Part shown: piece after piece, positions 62,196 to 64,000 of the stretch
Layout of the letters: each line of letters starts with the position of its first letter
How positions within the stretch are numbered: position 1 is the stretch's first letter
Assembly: GCA_964019335.1 (NCBI GenBank)
Contig: OZ025656.1
Location: 618,001-682,000 of the forward strand
Reading direction: 5' to 3'
DNA length: 64,000 bases
Source: Diplonema japonicum
Lineage: Eukaryota > Euglenozoa > Diplonemea > Diplonemida > Diplonemidae
Notes under the pieces: model-generated
What the model saw: only the letters and a program-made list of their open reading frames with translations
Told to the model about the DNA's origin: nothing
Database searches by the model: none
Program-made: the position numbers and the translations under genes

Positions 62196-64000
62196 ACCCC
62201 CACCCCCCTAAGGGTGGTCCTCGAGTGGGATTTGCCCTTAAACATCGCCTTTTTCTCCAACAAAGAGGGATTGCAATACTCTCTGCGGCCTCCTCTTCTC
62301 TGCACCGTTCACGTCTGTCTGTCAATTTGTTTTTATTTCTTTTTTGTCTGGTACTACATGATGTAAAGAACAGGACTTTGTTTCTCACTCCGAGCAGAGA
62401 TTGAGGAACAGACAAACCGGAGCTCATTTCATTTTTTTTATTTATGATCATCTGGAGCGGTTCTGTTTTTTATTGTCTCTCTTCTCTACTCCCCCCCCCC
62501 CCCCCCCCTGCCAGAATCTTTAAAAGAGTACTAGCTGGGCAGAATCGATCCCCAAGAAATTCTTTTGTGTTCTGTACTACTCCCCCCCCCGCCCCCTTTA
62601 CCATGCTGGGGGGGAGGAAAGAAGGGGAAAAAAAAGAAAAAAAAAAGAAGGAAAAAAGAAAAAGCAATTCGCTAGGCGGTGTTCGAACCCTTCCCACGGG
62701 AGTCTCGATTATCTTACCCCCGGCAGATAAGTAGAGACATGAGCCTCCTTATCGTGCCTCCTTCCTGACCCCCTGTAGTAGTGGTGGGGAAATTGCTGAG
62801 GGGACACGAGAGAAAGAAAAAGAGTGTGTTTCTCTTTGCTTGGGGGGTTTTTTTTAACTCCAGGGGTAAGAACACCCTTGATTTTTTTTTTGGGGGGAAG
62901 GGCTCTACTCCCCCCCCCATATTTTTTTCTTGGATCAGAACCTCTTCTATCGCAGCGAGCTTTTTTTTTTTTTTTTTTTAAACCTCTTTTTGTTCTTTGA
63001 CATTGATTTGCTCTTTTTCTCTCTCTTTGCAAAATCGCAGTGCAAGAAGGGAGCCTTTGTAAAAACCCCCCCTTTTTTTTTACGCCAGCTAGTAGTCGAG
63101 TGTTCGTTAGTCCTTATCATGGGAGAAAAAAAAAAAGAGAGGACATAGTTCTTTGTTTGTGATCCCATTTTCCTCTATTCTGTAGCTGGCAGAAAGAAAT
63201 TTGCTTCTTCATGGGGGGGGGGGGGGGGGGGGGGTAATCGGCAGGTTACCAATTATAAAGAAACAAGGAAACTCCAAAGCAAATGGCAAGGCAGCGGCTA
63301 AAGAAAGTCCTATAATTTTTGAATATTAATTCCGTTCTGACCTTCCTGCCTTTCCTTCGTAGAGGGAGAAAGAAAGATATGAAGAACACGCCAAACCTAT
63401 CAACCAACGTAGCAATAAGACCCCACCCCCACTTTTTATTGCCAGCTCTATTTTCTTAACTCCCCCCGCGTTCAGTGTTATACGTTGAGGTTAGATACAA
63501 TTTTTAAAAATGAGAATAATAAAAAAAGCAATATTTTGCAGTGAGAGGGAACTGTGTACCTGCCCTCTTACTTAGGTAAGTGCGTGGTCCTTCTACAGGA
63601 TCTCTTGGGTCAATTAGGGGGGGGGGGGGGGATAATGTCATGAGTCGATGGGGGTTGCAACCAACAGGTTTGCCTTTTCTTTATTTCTAAGAAATATATT
63701 TATATTTTTTTTTTTTTTAAAAAGCCCTAGTCACTCCCCTCTTTTATGGTGGTTAGTCGTTTTGCTAGCACATTCACCTCATCACATAGTTTTTTTTTTT
63801 TCGTTTTTTTTTTTACCCTGTTGTTGCTTGCCTCTTGCTATCCTTATGGATGTCAGCCGTAAGCATACCTGCGGCCACTACTTACGTTATGAATGACAAT
63901 GAAAGAAGCATGCCATCTGGAATCCTTCTTTTGCAGTGGACATCGCCCGCCTTCTGTCTGCGTGTCGCACACCATCAACCTTTTACATTTAGGAAGATGA
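62196..64000. other. Homopolymer-rich non-coding stretch
   Basis: Poly-C, poly-G, poly-T and poly-A tracts (for example poly-G at 63214-63234 and 63616-63631). The 3' end of the retroelement may extend to about 62410 without a clear boundary. The tRNA-like segment at 62670-62735 was examined and rejected. No gene seen. Confidence 0.6.

Noticed and set aside
61067-62305. 412-residue open frame on the minus strand
   Set aside because: It is antisense to the reverse-transcriptase remnant, whose plus-strand motifs (QGCLLS, YADD) are real; the antisense product has no recognisable domain.
62670-62740. Possible tRNA on the minus strand (GGGTTCGAACACC near a run of T)
   Set aside because: No matching acceptor stem, no D-arm or box A at the right distance, and the putative anticodon loop is ten nucleotides.
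1-64000. CRISPR arrays, rRNA genes, LTR retrotransposons
   Set aside because: No regularly spaced identical repeats, no conserved rRNA blocks and no paired direct long terminal repeats were seen; the A copies are dispersed, not LTRs, as they lack coding sequence between them.

Overview
The window is nuclear DNA of a unicellular eukaryote. It has spliceosomal GT-AG introns, multi-domain eukaryotic proteins (Patched/NPC1-type and Dispatched-like permeases, an EF-hand/WD40 protein of the WDR49 type, a PSP1-domain protein), a piggyBac transposon and a non-LTR reverse-transcriptase remnant. TAA and TGA both act as ordinary stops. Every convincing gene lies on the plus strand. From 41.6 to 51.0 kb the genes are separated by only 62-79 bp, and each gap ends in a pyrimidine-rich or T-rich stretch and an AG 4-17 nt before the ATG. 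One-way arrays of this kind are known from trans-splicing lineages such as Euglenozoa and dinoflagellates, but I cannot name the lineage from this sequence. The WDR49-like protein suggests a flagellated stage.

Layout. 1-25.6 kb is almost gene-free and saturated with poly-T, poly-A, poly-C and poly-G runs. It holds one small gene (10828-11427, a C3H-like zinc protein), one broken gene fragment (12777-13275) and several mobile-element families. The families are: foldback elements that start TAGCTATTTA and carry a long 5' stem-loop and a 3' palindrome (subfamilies A, B, C); an 820-bp terminal-inverted-repeat element; a degenerate piggyBac with perfect 13-bp inverted repeats and TTAA duplications; a 200-bp piggyBac-type MITE at 33.7 kb; and two dispersed short repeat families (D, E).

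25.7-33.6 kb has two neighbouring genes that share a small repeated domain built around F-x-D-T-D-G-D. One is a 1446-residue zinc-rich protein with a KH-like and SH3-like modules. The other is a five-exon PSP1 protein.

35.7-60.4 kb is the main gene array. In order it holds a Dispatched-like RND permease with CNVCGG-type cysteine modules and an internal SH3-like domain, a poly-Q/EF-hand coiled-coil protein, an EF-hand/WD40 protein, a small coiled-coil membrane protein, an amidase-signature enzyme, and two tandem Patched/NPC1-like permeases. The first of those two has seven exons and an added cysteine-rich N-terminus; the second is intronless. Three large RND-type permeases in 25 kb suggest sterol/lipid or lipidated-ligand transport, but this is inference from family.

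The ten introns I could place by frame are 31-52 bp long, nearly all starting GTATG or GTGTG. 60.9-62.2 kb is a decayed non-LTR retrotransposon, and the rest to 64 kb is homopolymer-rich spacer.
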